Positions 6,051 through 7,124 of a stretch of DNA of 7,124 nt are shown in pieces; positions within the stretch are counted from its first letter, which is position 1, and the number at the start of each line of letters is the position of its first letter. The notes beneath the pieces are model-generated. The model ran no database searches, had not been told where the DNA came from, and was given only the letters and a program-made list of their open reading frames with translations. A program made the translations under genes and the position numbers. This DNA comes from Chitinivibrionales bacterium (GTDB lineage: Bacteria; Fibrobacterota; Chitinivibrionia; Chitinivibrionales; FEN-1185): the NCBI GenBank assembly GCA_028718065.1, contig JAQUMP010000170.1, forward strand, positions 1 through 7,124, read 5' to 3'.

Positions 6051-6059
6051 TTTTCCACA
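6051..6059 (+). promoter_or_regulatory. DnaA-box-like nonamer TTTTCCACA
   Basis: This differs by one base from TTATCCACA and has the same orientation as the box at 5920, 131 bp away on the opposite side of the AT-rich core. Confidence 0.3.
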
Positions 6060-6060
6060 G

Positions 6061-6086
6061 CAAGGGGGAAGCGCGGCAGGCCCTTG
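6061..6086. repeat. Inverted repeat CAAGGG-N14-CCCTTG
   Basis: A perfect six-base inverted repeat lies about 65 bases downstream of the right-edge gene's stop. It has no T-tract on the minus strand, so it is not a recognisable intrinsic terminator for that gene. It may mark the boundary of the AT-rich island. Confidence 0.3.
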
Positions 6087-6150
6087 ATTTGGTTTTCCAA
6101 CCTTCCGTAATTTTTTTTTCATACTCTAACATCGCGGGAGAAATGGGCGT

Positions 6151-7124
6151 CTAATCGCGTAGCGCAGCGGTTATGTTCCCGGTGTATTTACCCGCGAAAT
6201 TGTAGAGACGTCCATTATTGACAAGCGCGACATGCGCATTTATTAAAATACAACGGGCAGGCATGCGCGCAAGCGGGTGCGAGCCGGTTTTTAGCGCGGA
6301 GCGAGGGGCGGCGGCCGTCGATATTTGCTTATTGTCAAGTATGGCGGCAATGCTGTCCGCAACCAAAGCGTGGTCGCCGGTCCCGGTCACTTCTCTGCCG
6401 ATAAAACCGACCGAAAACGTGGCGCGGAGATTGTTGACTTCCGTCAGGTAAATAGTTTGATCGGGAGTGCGGCCCATGGAAAGCACGGCCATGCCGTCGG
6501 TGGCGGTCGCGTCCATAAAACCGAACATATCGGGGTGGACGCTTTTTTCGTGCTGTCCCATGAAAAAGACCCGTTTTACGCCTCGATCACCCACATACCA
6601 CCAGCGCCAGTTTCCTTTTACGTCACTCTGATTATGCACCGGCCGGTCGGTGCGATAGCCGAGCGAATCGGTGCCATAGTAATTGGTCGTGGCGTAATGG
6701 TCCGCCGGGGGACCGCCGTAAAAGAACCGGTAGGGTCGCGCGGGGCTGATCGCGAGCATCGTCATGGTCGCATATGTTTCGGTAAAAACCCAGCGCCATT
6801 TGGTTTGGGATTGGTTTACGGTTGTTTCGATAATGCTGTCGTTGACAAGTGCGCTTGCGCAGTTGTCCCACCCCGGCGATCCGGCCATCTGGGTGGAAGT
6901 ACCCCCGAACATATCCGGCACGCCGCGATATCCGGCGGCCCCGGAGAGCGGATAGCTGGCGAGCGGGTCTTTTTTAAAGTGGACCCAGTCCTTGCCTTCG
7001 GAATCAAGTATGCGCGAAAAAGCGCCGCCGTTTTTATCGTAGAAATACCGGGCGCGTTGGGTCGTGATTTTAAACTGGGCGCGGTCTTCGTAGACGGTGT
7101 CGGTTATTGACAAAGGAAAGGCAG
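6151..7124 (-). CDS. Large aromatic-rich, probably secreted protein of unknown function (5' end outside window)
   Basis: The frame is open from the right edge to the TAG at 6153-6151. A TTG at 7113 is the first possible start inside the window, but the frame continues upstream with codons for Ala-Phe-Pro, so the true start and a likely signal peptide lie beyond the edge. The visible 320 or so residues begin with ITDTVYEDRAQFKI and ARYFYDKNGGAFSRILD (near 21-37), then WVHFKKDP. They continue with RPYRFFYGGPPADHY (126-140), a YYGTD motif, GNWRWWYVGDRGVKRVFFMGQHE (167-189) and FSVGFIGRE. The many conserved-looking Trp, Tyr and Gly residues and the alternating strands suggest a beta-sandwich or carbohydrate-processing fold. 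I have an impression of similar unnamed proteins in Planctomycetes and related phyla but cannot name a family. The C-terminus (ALVNNGRLYNFAGKYTG) looks like a short tail domain. It lies upstream of the TIGR02147 operon on the same strand. Confidence 0.7.
   Translation of the reverse strand, partial: AFPLSITDTVYEDRAQFKITTQRARYFYDKNGGAFSRILDSEGKDWVHFKKDPLASYPLSGAAGYRGVPDMFGGTSTQMAGSPGWDNCASALVNDSIIETTVNQSQTKWRWVFTETYATMTMLAISPARPYRFFYGGPPADHYATTNYYGTDSLGYRTDRPVHNQSDVKGNWRWWYVGDRGVKRVFFMGQHEKSVHPDMFGFMDATATDGMAVLSMGRTPDQTIYLTEVNNLRATFSVGFIGREVTGTGDHALVADSIAAILDNKQISTAAAPRSALKTGSHPLARMPARCILINAHVALVNNGRLYNFAGKYTGNITAALRD

Larger units (their letters stand above)
5802..6150. other. 349-bp intergenic region with AT-rich island
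   Basis: This is the only gene-free stretch above 300 bases. Bases 5881-6060 are about 18% G+C by my count, against roughly half in neighbouring genes. The island contains two DnaA-box-like nonamers, a perfect 17-bp palindrome and the best promoter candidate for the minus-strand operon. A CAAGGG/CCCTTG inverted repeat (6061-6086) and a T9 run (6111-6119) lie on the right flank. No convincing gene or structured RNA is visible. The region separates the right-edge gene's stop from the TIGR02147 gene start. Confidence 0.7.

Noticed and set aside
5881..6060. Calling the AT-rich island a chromosomal origin
   Set aside because: Only two DnaA-like boxes are present, with no replication genes. The evidence supports a curiosity, not an origin annotation.
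6091..6119. Plus-strand GGTT-TTCC-AACC hairpin followed by a T9 run as an intrinsic terminator
   Set aside because: The stem is only four bases, the T-run begins several bases later, and no plus-strand gene ends here.
6325..7110. Plus-strand open frame of 261 codons antisense to the right-edge gene
   Set aside because: It mirrors the minus-strand coding sequence, has no ribosome binding site or recognisable motif, and is explained by GC-biased codon use in the real gene.

Overview
The window looks like an accessory, carbohydrate-related locus of a Gram-negative bacterium, most likely in or near the phylum Fibrobacterota. The evidence is a textbook TIGR02147-family protein (a paralogous family first described in Fibrobacter succinogenes), a lipoprotein with DUF2341 and LamG-type domains, and secreted proteins ending in sorting-tail-like C-terminal domains. 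The phylum assignment is an inference from family distribution; no rRNA or other marker gene is present.

Layout. At the left edge is the 5' end of a minus-strand secreted-protein gene (1-108). It is divergent from a plus-strand AraC/XylS-type regulator (start at 275 or 218, end 1141). The region between them carries an ATTCC motif repeated at 11, 11 and 21 bp, so the copies lie on about the same face of the helix. Next comes a minus-strand cluster read right to left: a TIGR02147-family regulator-like protein (5801-4968), a lipoprotein overlapping it by four bases in an ATGA arrangement (4971-3271), a secreted clan GH-A glycoside hydrolase resembling GH39 with a C-terminal tail (3203-1578), and a very short secreted protein whose reading frame is broken by a -1 shift exactly at an A AAA AAC heptamer (1545-1190). 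Spacings of -4, 67 and 32 bases suggest one operon. At the right edge is most of a large minus-strand gene (7124-6151, N-terminus outside the window) for an aromatic-rich protein of a family I cannot name.

The one long non-coding stretch (5802-6150) contains an island of about 180 bp with roughly 18% G+C inside otherwise GC-balanced DNA. It holds two DnaA-box-like nonamers (TTATCCACA and TTTTCCACA), a 17-bp perfect palindrome and the best promoter candidate for the operon.

A plausible overall role is sensing a plant- or algal-type polysaccharide (AraC regulator and TIGR02147 protein), binding it at the cell surface (LamG lipoprotein) and cleaving it (GH39-like enzyme). The substrate cannot be read from the sequence. 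The least explained items are the slippery-site frameshift in a tail-only mini-protein, the phased operator-like repeats, and the AT-rich island with DnaA boxes.
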